The position numbers were made by a program, and so were the translations under genes. The notes beneath the pieces were generated by a model. The model had not been told where the DNA came from. It saw only the letters and a list, made by a program, of their open reading frames with translations, and did no database searches. A stretch of 64,000 nt of DNA. Source: Xanthomonas citri pv. mangiferaeindicae. GTDB taxonomy: Bacteria > Pseudomonadota > Gammaproteobacteria > Xanthomonadales > Xanthomonadaceae. The stretch covers positions 3,782,001-3,846,000 of the forward strand of contig CP016836.1 of assembly GCA_002240395.1 (NCBI GenBank), in the 5' to 3' direction. This document shows positions 1 to 10,428 of the stretch, piece after piece (the first letter of the stretch is position 1; each line of letters starts with the position of its first letter).

Positions 1-443
1 ATCACGCCATCGCCGACCAGTTCTTCCAGGCGCGTGACGCCGTTGAGTTCGATGCGCATGTGCGCGGCCTGACGCGTCTGGCGCAGCAGCGAGACCTCGT
101 TGTAGGCCAGCGATGAGACGGTGGCGCCGGACTCGGTCTCGGCCAGCATCTCCAGCGGATGCAGCACCGCGGGCTGGGCCGCGGCGATGCGCGCCAGCAG
201 GTCGCCCTGCCGGTGCTGATTCATCAGAAACCCCACGGTGCCCAGCTTCATGCCGTAGACCGGCTTGCCGAGATGGCCATGGCGATGCAGCGTCTGCAGC
301 ATGAAGCCATCGCCGCCGAGCGGCACCAGGACATCGGCGTCCGCCGGATCACACTGGCCGTGCTCGGCGCCAAGCACCTGCAGCGCCTCCTGGGCATCGG
401 CGGTCTGGCTGGCGACGAAGGCGATGCGGGGCGTTGCGGTCAT
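1..443 (-). CDS. nadK: NAD kinase, 3' part cut by window edge
   Basis: NAD kinase phosphorylates NAD to NADP with ATP in the cytosol. The first 147 residues are visible, read leftward from an ATG at 443 and running off the left edge. Seen: the nucleotide-binding and catalytic GGDG motif at residues 43-46 (context PLGGDGFML), GTVGFLMN at 68-75 and the NEVSLLR block at 115-121. All three are hallmarks of the family, and the opening sequence and spacing fit short proteobacterial NadK proteins. The gene lies 136 bases downstream of gdhB on the same strand, with a perfect hairpin between them, so it is probably transcribed separately. No clear Shine-Dalgarno sequence precedes the start. Confidence 0.93.
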   Translation of the reverse strand, partial: MTATPRIAFVASQTADAQEALQVLGAEHGQCDPADADVLVPLGGDGFMLQTLHRHGHLGKPVYGMKLGTVGFLMNQHRQGDLLARIAAAQPAVLHPLEMLAETESGATVSSLAYNEVSLLRQTRQAAHMRIELNGVTRLEELVGDGV

Positions 444-547
444 CGGCGGGCCGGTGCGGGAACGTCGGCGCGCAGCTTAGCGCAGGTGATGGGGTGGCGG
501 GTCGATGCCGCAGCAGTGGATCGACGACTCGACCCCGCCGACGTGCA

Positions 548-571
548 GGGAGGGCGCCCATGCGCCCTCCC
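548..571 (-). terminator. Perfect 10-bp hairpin between gdhB and nadK
   Basis: A 10-bp perfect inverted repeat (GGGAGGGCGC / GCGCCCTCCC) with a 4-base CCAT loop begins 9 bases after the gdhB stop codon. It has no U-run on the minus strand, so it may be a weak terminator, a pause site or an mRNA 3' stabiliser. Confidence 0.5.
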
Positions 572-579
572 CGTCTGCC

Positions 580-3500
580 TCAGCTGCGCTGGACGAGCTG
601 CGAGACGCGCTGCACCGCGACCGAGACGGTCGGGTAGTCGAGCGTTTTCTGCGCGGCGAGCTCGGCCAGCATCGCCAGCGTGAAGCGCAACGTCGGATCG
701 TCGCGCTCGAGCCAGGTCCGCACCTTCTCCTCGGGCGTGTCGCCGGGCATCGCCAGCACCTGGCCCACGAGCAGGCGATGCTGCTGGCCGAGGTCCTCAC
801 GCAGCACGCCGCGTGCCACCGCATGCCAGCGGCCATCGACCTCGAGCGCGTCGATCTGCGCGGTCAGCCACGGCAGATTGAGCGCTTCGCCGAGACGGAA
901 GTGCACGCGCGCGACATCGATCGGCTTGCGCCGTGTCTCGCTGGCGACCTCGATGATGTCCCAGGCCGCTTCCAGATACGGCAGCGCTGCGAGTTGCTCG
1001 GCCAGGTCCTCCGGCACGCCCTTCTCGCGCCAGACCTGCAGACTGGCATCGTGCTCGGCACGCTGGCTGTCGGCGATGATCTGGCTGCCGATGCGGATGG
1101 CATGGAAGCCATCGTGATAGCGCGCCACGGCCGTGGTGATGTCCGGGATCGCGCCAGCGCGCGCCAGCAGCCAGCGGGTGAAGGCCCGCTGCAGGTTCCA
1201 GATCACCTGCAGGGCATCGACCTGCACCGACTCGGGCACGGTGCCATCGAGCGCATCGATGCTGTTCCACAGCGCGCGTGCCTCGATCGTCTCGCGGGTG
1301 ATCGTGAACGCCTTGGCGATCTCGCCGGGCGAGCGCCCGCTGTCTTCCTGCATACGCAGCAGGAACGTCGCGCCCATGCGGTTGATCATCTGGTTGGTCA
1401 CCGCGGTGGCGATGATCTCGCGCTTGAGGCGGTGCTGCTCCATCGTCGCGGCGTATTTCTTCTGCAGCGGCACGGGGAAATAGCGCTGCAGTTCGCGCGA
1501 CAGGTACGGGTCTTCGGGGATGTCGGAGGCGAGCATCTGATCGAAGGCGACGAGCTTGGAGTACGACAACAGCACCGCAAGCTCGGGACGGGTCAGGCCC
1601 AGGCCCTTGGCCTTGCGCTCGGACAGTTCGGCATCCGAGGGCAGGAACTCGATCTGGCGATCGAGCAGGCCCTGGGCTTCGAGCGTGCGGATGAAGTGAC
1701 GCTTGGAGCCCAGCCGCGAGACGCTCATGCGCTCCATCAGGCTCAGCGCCTGGTTCTGGCGGTAGTTGTCCCACAGCACCAGTTCGGCGACCTCGTCGGT
1801 CATCGACGCCAGCAGCTTGTTGCGCGCGGGCACGGTCAGCTTCTTGGCCTGCACCACATCGTTGAGCAGGATCTTGATGTTGACCTCGTGGTCGGAGGTG
1901 TCCACGCCGGCGGAGTTGTCGATGAAGTCGGTGTTGAGCAGTACGCCGTTCTGCGCGGCCTCGATGCGGCCGAGCTGGGTCATGCCCAGGTTGCCGCCCT
2001 CGCCCACCACCTTGCAGCGCAGCTCGCGACCGTCGACGCGCAGCGCGTTGTTGGCGCGGTCGCCGACATCGGCATGGCTTTCCGACGACGCCTTGACGTA
2101 GGTGCCGATGCCGCCGTTCCACAGCAGATCGACCGGCGCGCGCAGGATCGCCGACATCAGCTCGTTGGGGCTGAGCGCGGCGGTGTCGCCGTCGATGCCC
2201 AGCGCCTCGCGGGCTTCCTTCGACAACGGGATCGACTTGGCGCTGCGCGGCCACACGCCGCCGCCCTTGCTGATCAGCTTGGCGTCGTAGTCCGCCCAGC
2301 TCGAACGCGGCAGCGCGAACAGCCGCTGGCGCTCGGCAAACGAGACCGCTGCATCCGGTGCCGGATCGATGAACACGTGGCGGTGGTCGAACGCGGCCAC
2401 CAGCCGGATGTGCTGCGAGAGCAGCATGCCGTTGCCGAACACGTCGCCGGACATGTCGCCGACGCCGACCGCGGTGAAGTCCTGGGTCTGCGAGTTGCGG
2501 CCCATCGCCCGGAAGTGGCGCTTGACCGATTCCCAGGCGCCGCGCGCGGTGATCCCCATGCCCTTGTGGTCGTAGCCGACCGAGCCGCCTGACGCGAACG
2601 CATCGTCGAGCCAGAATCCATGCTCGCGGGCGATGCCGTTGGCGATGTCGGAGAACGTCGCGGTGCCCTTGTCGGCGGCGACGACCAAGTACGGATCATC
2701 GTCGTCGTGGCGGACCACGTCGCGCGGCGGCACGATCTTGCCGTCGACGATATTGTCGGTGATGTCGAGCAGGCCGTTGATGAACAGCGTGTAGCAGGCC
2801 ACGCCCTCGGCGAACAGCGCGTCGCGGTCACCGCCGGCCGGCGGGCGCTTGACGATGAAGCCGCCCTTCGAGCCGACCGGCACGATGACCGTGTTCTTGA
2901 CCATCTGCGCCTTGACCAGACCCAGCACCTCGGTGCGGAAGTCCTCGCGGCGATCCGACCAGCGCAGACCGCCGCGGGCGACCGGCCCGAAGCGCAGGTG
3001 GATACCCTCCACGCGCGGACCGTAGACGAAGATCTCGCGATACGGACGCGGCTTGGGCAGCTCGGGCACGCGCGCCGAATCGAACTTGAAGGCGATCGTG
3101 TCGCGCACTGCGCCCTCGCGGGTGCGCTGGTAGTAGCTGGTGCGCAAGGTCGCGTCGATCACGCCCAGATAGCTGCGCAGGATGCGGTCCTCGTCGAGGC
3201 TCGCGACGCGGTCGAGCAGCCCCTTGAGCGCGCTGCGCGCCGCGTCGTACTGCGCGTCACGATCCTTCGCGCGCGCATCGATCACCGGCTGCAGCAGCGC
3301 CAGCGTGGCCTCGTCGCCCGACAGCGCACCGAGCTGGCTGGACAGCATCTCGATGCCGGCAGCGACCTGCGCCCTGCTCTCGCGGCCGGTGGCCGGATCG
3401 AAGCGGGCCTCGAACACTTCCACCAGCAATCGCGCGAGCAGCGGGTAGCGGCCGAGCGTGTCTTCGACGTAGGCCTGCGAGAACGGCACGCCGACCTGCT

Positions 3501-5502
3501 GCAGGTACTTGCAGTACGCGCGCAGCATCGCCACCTGGCGCCAGTCGAGATCGGCGGCGAGGATCAGCCGGTTGAAGCCGTCGTTCTCGGCATCGCCGCG
3601 CCACACGCGGTCGAACGCTTCGGTGAACGCGGCCGCGCGCGCCTCGATGTCGACGTTCGCGGCCAGGGTCTCGACGAAGAAGTCCTGGATGTAGAGCGTG
3701 GTGCCGTCGACGACCAGACGGGTCGGATTCTCGGCGATGACCCGCAGGCCGAGGTTCTCCATCACCGGCAGCACCTCCGACAGCGGCAGATGCTGACCGC
3801 TGCGGTAGAGCTTGAAGTGCAGCAGCGCGTCGCCGGCCGACGACGTGGGCTGGGTGTAGAAACTCAGCTGCAGCGCGCCGCTCGCCTGGGCGGCGGCGAG
3901 CTTCTCGACATCGGTGGCCGCGACGGCCGGCGATGCGAACTCGATATAGGCGGCCGACAGGCCACGCCCCAGGCGACCGGCCAGGCGCAGACCTTCGCCT
4001 TCGCCCTGGCGACGCACGAGCTCGTCGCGCAGGTCGTCGTGCCAGTTGCGCACGATCTTCTGCAGCGCCTGCTCCAGTGCGGCCTGATCGACATCGCCCT
4101 GCACGCCCGCGCGCGGGCGCACGATCAGGTGCAACTGCGCCAACGGCGACTCGCCCAGCACCACGTGCGCATCGACGTGGTCGGCCTGCATCGTCTCGCG
4201 CAGCATGTCCTCCACCCGGTGACGCACGTCGGTGTTGAAGCGGTCGCGCGGAATGTAGACCAGCACCGAGTAGAAGCGGCCGTAACGGTCGCGGCGCAGG
4301 AACAACCGGCTGCGCACGCGCTCCTGCAGCCCGAGGATGCCGGTGCCCAGACGGAACAACTCATCGGGCGTGGACTGGAACAGCTCGTCGCGCGGCAGGG
4401 TCTCGAGCAGGTGCTTGAGGGTCTTGCCGCTGTGGCCGGTCGGCTTGAGGCCGGATTCGCTCATCACGTGCTCGAACCGCTCGCGCACCAGCGGGATGTC
4501 CCACGGCCGGCGGGTGTAAGCGCTGGAGGTGTACAGACCCAGGAAGCGCTGCTCGCCGATCACCTGGCCCTTGGCGTCGTAGCGCAGCACGCCGATGTAG
4601 TCCATATAACCGGGACGATGCACGGTGGAGCGAGCGCTGGTCTTGGTGAGGATCAGCGCGTCGACCTCGCCCGCACGTCGCAGCGCATCGGCGCCGAGCT
4701 CACTGAGCGGGCGCGACTTGACCGTGGCCGGCGTGCGCAGCAGGCCCAGGCCGCTGTCGGCGACCGGCTCGAGGACGCCGTCGGCGCCCTTGCGGCGCAC
4801 CTTGTACTCGCGGTAGCCGAAGAAAGTGAAGTGATCACTGGCGGCCCAGCGCAGGAACTCCTGCGCCTCGCGCCGGCTGGCGTCGGCGACCGGCATCGGC
4901 CGGGCGACGAGATCGGCGGCGACCTCCTGCATCTTCTCGCGCATCGGGCCCCAGTCGGCCACGATCGCACGCACGTCGTCGAGCACGCGGCGCACGACCT
5001 GTTCGATCTGCGCGCTCGCTTCGGGCGTCTGCCGATCGATCTCCAGGTGCATCACCGACTCGGCATCGCCCTCGCCCACGCCGGTCAAACGGCCGCTGCG
5101 GTCGCGCGCGATGTGCAGGACCGGGTGTCCCAGCACGTGCACGCCGATGCTGCGCTCGGCCAGCGCCATGGTCACCGAGTCGACCAGAAACGGCATGTCG
5201 TCGTTGACGATCTGCAGCACGGTGTGCGGCGATTCCCAGCCGTGGCTGTCCTGGGCCGGATTGAACAACCGCACGTTGGCGGTGCCCGGCTTGCGGCGCG
5301 CGGCGAACTCGAACAGGTCGGCGGCCAGGGCCGCCCAGCCCTCGGCGCTGTGCAGCGGAATCTCGTCCTCGGTCATGCGCCGGTAGAAGCCTTGCGCGAA
5401 CGCATCGGCGCCGCGGCCCGCGGCCTTGCCCGTGCGCCGCCGCACCGCCTCGAAGATCGGGTCCAGCAAGCTGGCGCCGGCGGGCCGGGACGGCGCCGGC
5501 AT
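580..5502 (-). CDS. gdhB: NAD-specific glutamate dehydrogenase, large (GDH-180) class
   Basis: The enzyme oxidises glutamate to 2-oxoglutarate and ammonia with NAD; it is cytosolic and catabolic. From the ATG at 5502 the protein has 1640 residues, the usual size of this large class. Seen: a long N-terminal ACT-like regulatory part, then the catalytic region with VGSKGGFIVKRPP, VAADKGTATFSD and SGGSVGYDHKGMG, which are typical of the family. The N-terminus is uncertain. The same frame stays open to 5652, while a lysine/arginine-rich start (MSTSRKTGTPSSKRKAAA, ATG at 5612) lies in another frame and seems to join the gene through a one-base shift near 5550. The ATG at 5502 is chosen because everything after it is clearly coding. 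An acyl-CoA dehydrogenase gene lies upstream on the same strand. Confidence 0.93.
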   Translation of the reverse strand: MPAPSRPAGASLLDPIFEAVRRRTGKAAGRGADAFAQGFYRRMTEDEIPLHSAEGWAALAADLFEFAARRKPGTANVRLFNPAQDSHGWESPHTVLQIVNDDMPFLVDSVTMALAERSIGVHVLGHPVLHIARDRSGRLTGVGEGDAESVMHLEIDRQTPEASAQIEQVVRRVLDDVRAIVADWGPMREKMQEVAADLVARPMPVADASRREAQEFLRWAASDHFTFFGYREYKVRRKGADGVLEPVADSGLGLLRTPATVKSRPLSELGADALRRAGEVDALILTKTSARSTVHRPGYMDYIGVLRYDAKGQVIGEQRFLGLYTSSAYTRRPWDIPLVRERFEHVMSESGLKPTGHSGKTLKHLLETLPRDELFQSTPDELFRLGTGILGLQERVRSRLFLRRDRYGRFYSVLVYIPRDRFNTDVRHRVEDMLRETMQADHVDAHVVLGESPLAQLHLIVRPRAGVQGDVDQAALEQALQKIVRNWHDDLRDELVRRQGEGEGLRLAGRLGRGLSAAYIEFASPAVAATDVEKLAAAQASGALQLSFYTQPTSSAGDALLHFKLYRSGQHLPLSEVLPVMENLGLRVIAENPTRLVVDGTTLYIQDFFVETLAANVDIEARAAAFTEAFDRVWRGDAENDGFNRLILAADLDWRQVAMLRAYCKYLQQVGVPFSQAYVEDTLGRYPLLARLLVEVFEARFDPATGRESRAQVAAGIEMLSSQLGALSGDEATLALLQPVIDARAKDRDAQYDAARSALKGLLDRVASLDEDRILRSYLGVIDATLRTSYYQRTREGAVRDTIAFKFDSARVPELPKPRPYREIFVYGPRVEGIHLRFGPVARGGLRWSDRREDFRTEVLGLVKAQMVKNTVIVPVGSKGGFIVKRPPAGGDRDALFAEGVACYTLFINGLLDITDNIVDGKIVPPRDVVRHDDDDPYLVVAADKGTATFSDIANGIAREHGFWLDDAFASGGSVGYDHKGMGITARGAWESVKRHFRAMGRNSQTQDFTAVGVGDMSGDVFGNGMLLSQHIRLVAAFDHRHVFIDPAPDAAVSFAERQRLFALPRSSWADYDAKLISKGGGVWPRSAKSIPLSKEAREALGIDGDTAALSPNELMSAILRAPVDLLWNGGIGTYVKASSESHADVGDRANNALRVDGRELRCKVVGEGGNLGMTQLGRIEAAQNGVLLNTDFIDNSAGVDTSDHEVNIKILLNDVVQAKKLTVPARNKLLASMTDEVAELVLWDNYRQNQALSLMERMSVSRLGSKRHFIRTLEAQGLLDRQIEFLPSDAELSERKAKGLGLTRPELAVLLSYSKLVAFDQMLASDIPEDPYLSRELQRYFPVPLQKKYAATMEQHRLKREIIATAVTNQMINRMGATFLLRMQEDSGRSPGEIAKAFTITRETIEARALWNSIDALDGTVPESVQVDALQVIWNLQRAFTRWLLARAGAIPDITTAVARYHDGFHAIRIGSQIIADSQRAEHDASLQVWREKGVPEDLAEQLAALPYLEAAWDIIEVASETRRKPIDVARVHFRLGEALNLPWLTAQIDALEVDGRWHAVARGVLREDLGQQHRLLVGQVLAMPGDTPEEKVRTWLERDDPTLRFTLAMLAELAAQKTLDYPTVSVAVQRVSQLVQRS

Positions 5503-5637
5503 GACGCTGGCGTCGCTGCCCTGCGGCTTGGCGCGCTTGCGCGGTGCCGGGCCCGGGCCGCGGCGGCCTTGCGTTTGGAAGAAGGAGTACCGGTCTTGCG
5601 GGATGTGCTCATGACGACGATAGGTCCGATGCAATGA

Positions 5638-5659
5638 GGCCCGCGTTCTCACGCGGGCC
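5638..5659 (-). terminator. Hairpin between acyl-CoA dehydrogenase gene and gdhB
   Basis: An 8-bp perfect stem (GGCCCGCG / CGCGGGCC) with a 6-base loop lies 149 bases past the end of the dehydrogenase gene and just before gdhB. No U-run follows on the minus strand, so terminator function is only plausible. Confidence 0.4.
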
Positions 5660-5807
5660 GACAGGGAAAAGGAAAACGACGGGTGGCGAGCTGCACGCAG
5701 TGCGGCTGGCGGCCGGATCGGGGACGACAGAAGCGGCCGCGCAGCCCTCAGGGCGGCGCGGACCGGTGGAACGAACGACGGGAACAGGGCGAAGGATCAC
5801 GAAGCGC

Positions 5808-6956
<1,149 letters not shown>

Positions 6957-7264
6957 GGCCGCTCCGCTTCTGCACCAAGGTCAGCGGGCAATTGTAGCGA
7001 CGAACGCATCCCGACTGTGGGAGCGGACGTTGCGCACTGCAGCATGAACCCGCCCCGAACCCGCCGGACCAACTTGGCAGCACCGATGCCCCCGCGATGT
7101 CGGGAGGCACCGCGGGGTCGCCCGCAATGAATGCGGGACGTTGCTTGTGCCGGAACGCTGCGTTTGGCAAGGTACGGCGATTCGCGGGGCGCATCGGGAT
7201 AAGGGGAATCGGCAGGGAGCCGCCCGTTCGTGTGCCCGACCGACCGTCCAACCCGGGGAACCCG
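6957..7264. other. 308-bp divergent intergenic region
   Basis: This region separates the leftward acyl-CoA dehydrogenase gene from the rightward permease gene and must hold both promoters. I see short hairpins (for example CCCGCA/TGCGGG near 7122-7138) and a GGGGA ribosome site just before the permease start at 7265. I see no credible small gene or RNA. Confidence 0.5.
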
Positions 7265-8767
7265 ATGCTCAAGAACCTGCTGATCACCAAGCCCATCCAG
7301 GCTCAACCGCACGTCGACGCCGGGGAGCCGGTCGAAGGCAGCCTGTCGGGCGAAGCCAGCTTCAAGCGCACGCTCACCGCCAAGCACCTGGTGATGCTGG
7401 GGCTGGGCGCGGTCATCGGCGCGGGCATCTTCGTGATCACCGGCACTGCAGCCGCCAATCATGCCGGGCCGGCGATCATGCTCAGCTTCGTCATCGCCGC
7501 CTTCGCCTGCGCGATGGCGGGTCTGTGCTACGCCGAGTTCGCCGCGATGATCCCGGCCTCGGGCAGCGCCTACAGCTACACCTACGCCACCCTGGGCGAG
7601 GCCCTGGCCTGGTTCGTCGGCTGGAGCCTGGTGCTCGAGTATCTGTTTGCGGCCTCGACGGTCGCGGTCGGCTGGTCGGGCTACACGGTGAGTTTTCTGG
7701 AATCGTTCGGGCTCCATCTACCCGCGGCGTTGACCCAGGCGCCGATCAACTTCTGTACCCACGAAGCCGCGCAGGCGGGCGTATGCGAGTTCGGCCGGTT
7801 CGTGCTGACCGACGCGCTGTTCAACCTGCCCGCGCTGCTGATCGTCGGCGCCGTGGGCACGCTGTGCTACGTCGGCATCACCCAGTCGGCGACCGCCAAC
7901 GCGATCATCGTCTCGATCAAGGTCGTGGTGATCCTGCTGCTGCTGGCCTTCGGCGCGCAGTACGTGAATGTCGACAACTGGCTGCCGTTCATTCCCGAGA
8001 ACCAGGGCGGCGACCGCTTCGGCTGGGAGGGCGTGCTGCGCGGCGCCTCGATCGTGTTCTTCGCCTACATCGGCTTCGACGCAGTCTCGACCGCCGCCCA
8101 GGAGGTCAAGAACCCGCAGCGCGACATGCCGATCGGCATTCTTGGTTCGCTGGTGCTGTGCACGCTGATCTACATCGCGGTCTCTGCGGTTCTGACCGGC
8201 ATGGTGCCCTACACCGCGCTCGGCAACGCCAAGCCGGTCGCGACCGCGCTGGAGGCCTACCCGAGCCTGGCCTGGCTCAAGATCCTGGTGGAGATCGGCG
8301 CGATTGCCGGCCTGACCACGGTGATCCTGGTGATGCTGATGGGCCAGCCGCGGATCTTTTTCTCGATGGCCCAGGACGGGCTGCTGCCGCGCTTCTTCGG
8401 CGCGGTGCACAAGCGCTTCCGCACCCCGCACAAAGGCACTGCGCTAGTTGCCGCGGTCGCCGCGATCATGGCCGCGCTGCTGCCGATCCAGTTGCTGGGC
8501 GACGTGGTGTCGATGGGCACCCTGGTCGCGTTCGCGACCGTGTGTCTGGGCGTGATGGTGCTGCGGCGCACGCAGCCGGGGCTGCACCGTCCGTTCCGCA
8601 CGCCGGCCGTCTACGTCGTCGGCACGCTGGGCGTGCTGGCGTGCCTGGGACTGGTGGCGATCATGCCGATGCTCAACTGGATGGTGCTGCTGGGCTGGAC
8701 GGTGATCGGCTTCACGATCTACTTCGCCTACGGCTACCGGCACAGCAAGCTGCGCAACGCCCGCTGA
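7265..8767 (+). CDS. APC-superfamily amino acid permease (cationic amino acid transporter-like)
   Basis: This is a 500-residue inner-membrane transporter of the APC superfamily. Seen: a hydrophilic N-terminus of about 45 residues, then about a dozen hydrophobic segments beginning with LVMLGLGAVIGAGIFVITG, the TM1 signature with the GAGIF unwound helix that binds the amino-acid backbone. The string FFAYIGFDAVSTAAQEVKNP is also typical of the CAT/YfnA-like branch. The ATG at 7265 is chosen over in-frame upstream starts because GGGGA lies 6 bases before it and the upstream residues are not conserved-looking. A terminator follows directly, so it is probably a single transcription unit. The substrate is not determinable here; cationic or broad amino acids are likely. 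Confidence 0.88.
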   Translation: MLKNLLITKPIQAQPHVDAGEPVEGSLSGEASFKRTLTAKHLVMLGLGAVIGAGIFVITGTAAANHAGPAIMLSFVIAAFACAMAGLCYAEFAAMIPASGSAYSYTYATLGEALAWFVGWSLVLEYLFAASTVAVGWSGYTVSFLESFGLHLPAALTQAPINFCTHEAAQAGVCEFGRFVLTDALFNLPALLIVGAVGTLCYVGITQSATANAIIVSIKVVVILLLLAFGAQYVNVDNWLPFIPENQGGDRFGWEGVLRGASIVFFAYIGFDAVSTAAQEVKNPQRDMPIGILGSLVLCTLIYIAVSAVLTGMVPYTALGNAKPVATALEAYPSLAWLKILVEIGAIAGLTTVILVMLMGQPRIFFSMAQDGLLPRFFGAVHKRFRTPHKGTALVAAVAAIMAALLPIQLLGDVVSMGTLVAFATVCLGVMVLRRTQPGLHRPFRTPAVYVVGTLGVLACLGLVAIMPMLNWMVLLGWTVIGFTIYFAYGYRHSKLRNAR

Positions 8768-8775
8768 GTGCCCTC

Positions 8776-8806
8776 CACGGCCCGCATCGCGCGGGCCGTG
8801 TCGTTT
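8776..8806 (+). terminator. Rho-independent terminator after first permease
   Basis: A 10-bp perfect stem (CACGGCCCGC / GCGGGCCGTG) with a 5-base loop is followed by TCGTTT, eight bases past the stop codon. Confidence 0.75.
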
Positions 8807-8842
8807 CCGACCCGGCGCCAGGCGCCACTGCGAGATCCTGCG

Positions 8843-10150
8843 ATGTCCATTGCTCCCACGGCCAGGAAGATCGGACCGGTGCTGGCGACGTTCATGGTCG
8901 CCAACAACATGATCGGCTCGGGCTTCTTCTTGCTGCCGGCCACACTGGCGCGCTCGGGCGCGGTGACCGCGCTGTCGTGGCTGCTCGGCACGCTGCTGGC
9001 GGTCGCGCTAGGCGGCGCATTCGCACGCCTGGCCCGCCAGTACCCGAACCTCGAATCGCCCGACGACTACATCCGCCCGACGCTGGGCCGCGACATGGGC
9101 TTTTTGGCCTCCACGCTGTACTGGCTGTCATCGTGGATCGGCAACAACGCGATCGCGGTGGCTGCGTTCGGCTATCTGATCATCCTGCTGCCGATCGAGG
9201 CGACGCCCGTCGCGCAGGTCGTCGGCCAGGTCGTGCTGATCTGGTCGATGTTCGCGCTGAACCTGTTCGGGCCGCGCACCATCGCCCGGTTCCAGTCGTT
9301 CTGCGTGGTGTTCGGCCTGCTGCCGGTCGCCGCGATCTTGATCGCCGGCTGGGCGCACTTCGATCCCGACCTGTACCTGGCCGGCTGGAACGTCAGCGGG
9401 CAATCGGACGCAGCGGTCGCGATCGGCTCGCTGTCGGTGGTGTTCTGGGCGTTCATCGGCCTGGAGACCGGGGCGATGGTCGCCGGTGTCGTCCGTGACC
9501 CGGACCGCAATGTGCCGATCGCCACGCTCGGCGGCATCCTGCTGGCCGGTGTCGTCTATCTGGTGTCCTCGGTGCTGATGATGGGCATCGTACCGGTCGC
9601 CGAACTCGCGCAGTCGAGCGCACCGTTCGCGCTGGTCGCCGGACAGATGTTCGGCGCCTGGGCGATCCCGGTGATCGCCGCGGCCGCCGCGCTCAAGGCC
9701 ACCGGCACGCTCGGCGGCTGGATGCTGGTGACCGGCGAGTCGGGCGCGCGCGCCGCCCAGCGCGGTTTCCTGCCGGCAATCTTCGGCCGGCTGCTGCGCA
9801 ACGGCGCGGCCGGCACCGGCCTGCTGATCGTGGTGATCTCGATGACCGCGATCGCGCTGACCACCTTCTCCGACTCGGTGGCGGGCCAGTTCGAGACGAT
9901 CATCAACATGGCAGTGACGCTGGTGGTGATGGCCTATGCCGCCGCGGGCCTGAGCCTGCTGCTCGGCAACCGCACGCATGCCTCGGGCACGCGCGAGCGC
10001 CTGCTCGGCATGGGCGCCCTGCTCGCTTGCGGCCTGCTGGTCTGGTCGACGCCGATCGAGACGCTGATGGGCGCGGCGATCATCGCGCTGCTGGCCTGGG
10101 CCGGCTATCGCGGGTTCAGTCGCCGCGCACGGCCGGATGCCGCGCCGTGA
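8843..10150 (+). CDS. APC-superfamily basic amino acid/polyamine antiporter-like permease
   Basis: This 435-residue membrane protein is related to the AdiC/PotE/CadB branch of APC transporters. Seen: the opening ATFMVANNMIGSGFFLLPA matches the TM1 GSGxFLLP motif of arginine/agmatine antiporters, and WAFIGLETGAMVAGVVRDP matches the TM6 substrate segment. There are about 12 hydrophobic segments. The ATG at 8843 puts TM1 about 15 residues from the N-terminus, as in AdiC. The next gene's GTG overlaps its stop codon (GTGA), so the two are translationally coupled. The substrate is inferred only from family; arginine, ornithine or a polyamine are candidates. Confidence 0.85.
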   Translation: MSIAPTARKIGPVLATFMVANNMIGSGFFLLPATLARSGAVTALSWLLGTLLAVALGGAFARLARQYPNLESPDDYIRPTLGRDMGFLASTLYWLSSWIGNNAIAVAAFGYLIILLPIEATPVAQVVGQVVLIWSMFALNLFGPRTIARFQSFCVVFGLLPVAAILIAGWAHFDPDLYLAGWNVSGQSDAAVAIGSLSVVFWAFIGLETGAMVAGVVRDPDRNVPIATLGGILLAGVVYLVSSVLMMGIVPVAELAQSSAPFALVAGQMFGAWAIPVIAAAAALKATGTLGGWMLVTGESGARAAQRGFLPAIFGRLLRNGAAGTGLLIVVISMTAIALTTFSDSVAGQFETIINMAVTLVVMAYAAAGLSLLLGNRTHASGTRERLLGMGALLACGLLVWSTPIETLMGAAIIALLAWAGYRGFSRRARPDAAP

Positions 10151-10398
10151 CCACGCCCCGGAAGGACGACTACTGGTTTCCGGCCAAGTCCTTCGGCTGG
10201 GGCTGGGGGGCGCCGCGGTGCTGGCAGGGCTGGGCGGTGCTGGCGGTCTATGCGATCAGCGTCGTCGTCGTGCTGCTGCGGTTTCCGCCGCAGCGCGATC
10301 CCGCGGCCTTCTTCGGCTGCCTGTCGCTGGCCACCGCGCTGCTGATCGCGACCTGTGCGCTGAAGGGCGAACCACCGCGCTGGCGCTGGCATCGTTGA
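10147..10398 (+). CDS. Small membrane protein, function unknown
   Basis: This 83-residue protein starts at a GTG that overlaps the stop codon of the upstream antiporter gene (GTGA), which implies translational coupling. Seen: a polar, aromatic-rich N-terminus (DDYWFPAKSFGWGWG), then two hydrophobic stretches (about residues 29-44 and 53-68) and a basic C-terminus. It looks like a two-helix inner-membrane protein. I do not recognise a named family. The position suggests an accessory subunit or just a cotranscribed neighbour of the transporter. Confidence 0.7.
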   Translation: MTTPRKDDYWFPAKSFGWGWGAPRCWQGWAVLAVYAISVVVVLLRFPPQRDPAAFFGCLSLATALLIATCALKGEPPRWRWHR

Positions 10399-10415
10399 TC
10401 GGTGCGCACGCGCGG

Positions 10416-10421
10416 TAGACT
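10416..10421 (+). promoter_or_regulatory. Putative -10 box placing mtnB as leaderless
   Basis: TAGACT sits exactly 7 bases before the mtnB ATG, with TTGATC (10395-10400) as a possible -35 at a short 15-base spacing. No Shine-Dalgarno sequence is visible. If transcription starts at the usual distance, the first base of the mRNA is at or next to the start codon. Confidence 0.5.
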
Positions 10422-10428
10422 CTGCGCC

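Noticed and set aside
2620..5637. Very long open frame (about 1000 codons) on the plus strand opposite the glutamate dehydrogenase gene
   Set aside because: It is an antisense shadow caused by extreme GC at third positions; the minus-strand protein has clear family motifs and the plus frame is a low-complexity Arg/Ala/Gln/His product.
10399..10428. SAM-type riboswitch before the methionine salvage genes
   Set aside because: Only about 30 bases separate the previous gene from mtnB, too short for any known SAM riboswitch, and the gene looks leaderless.
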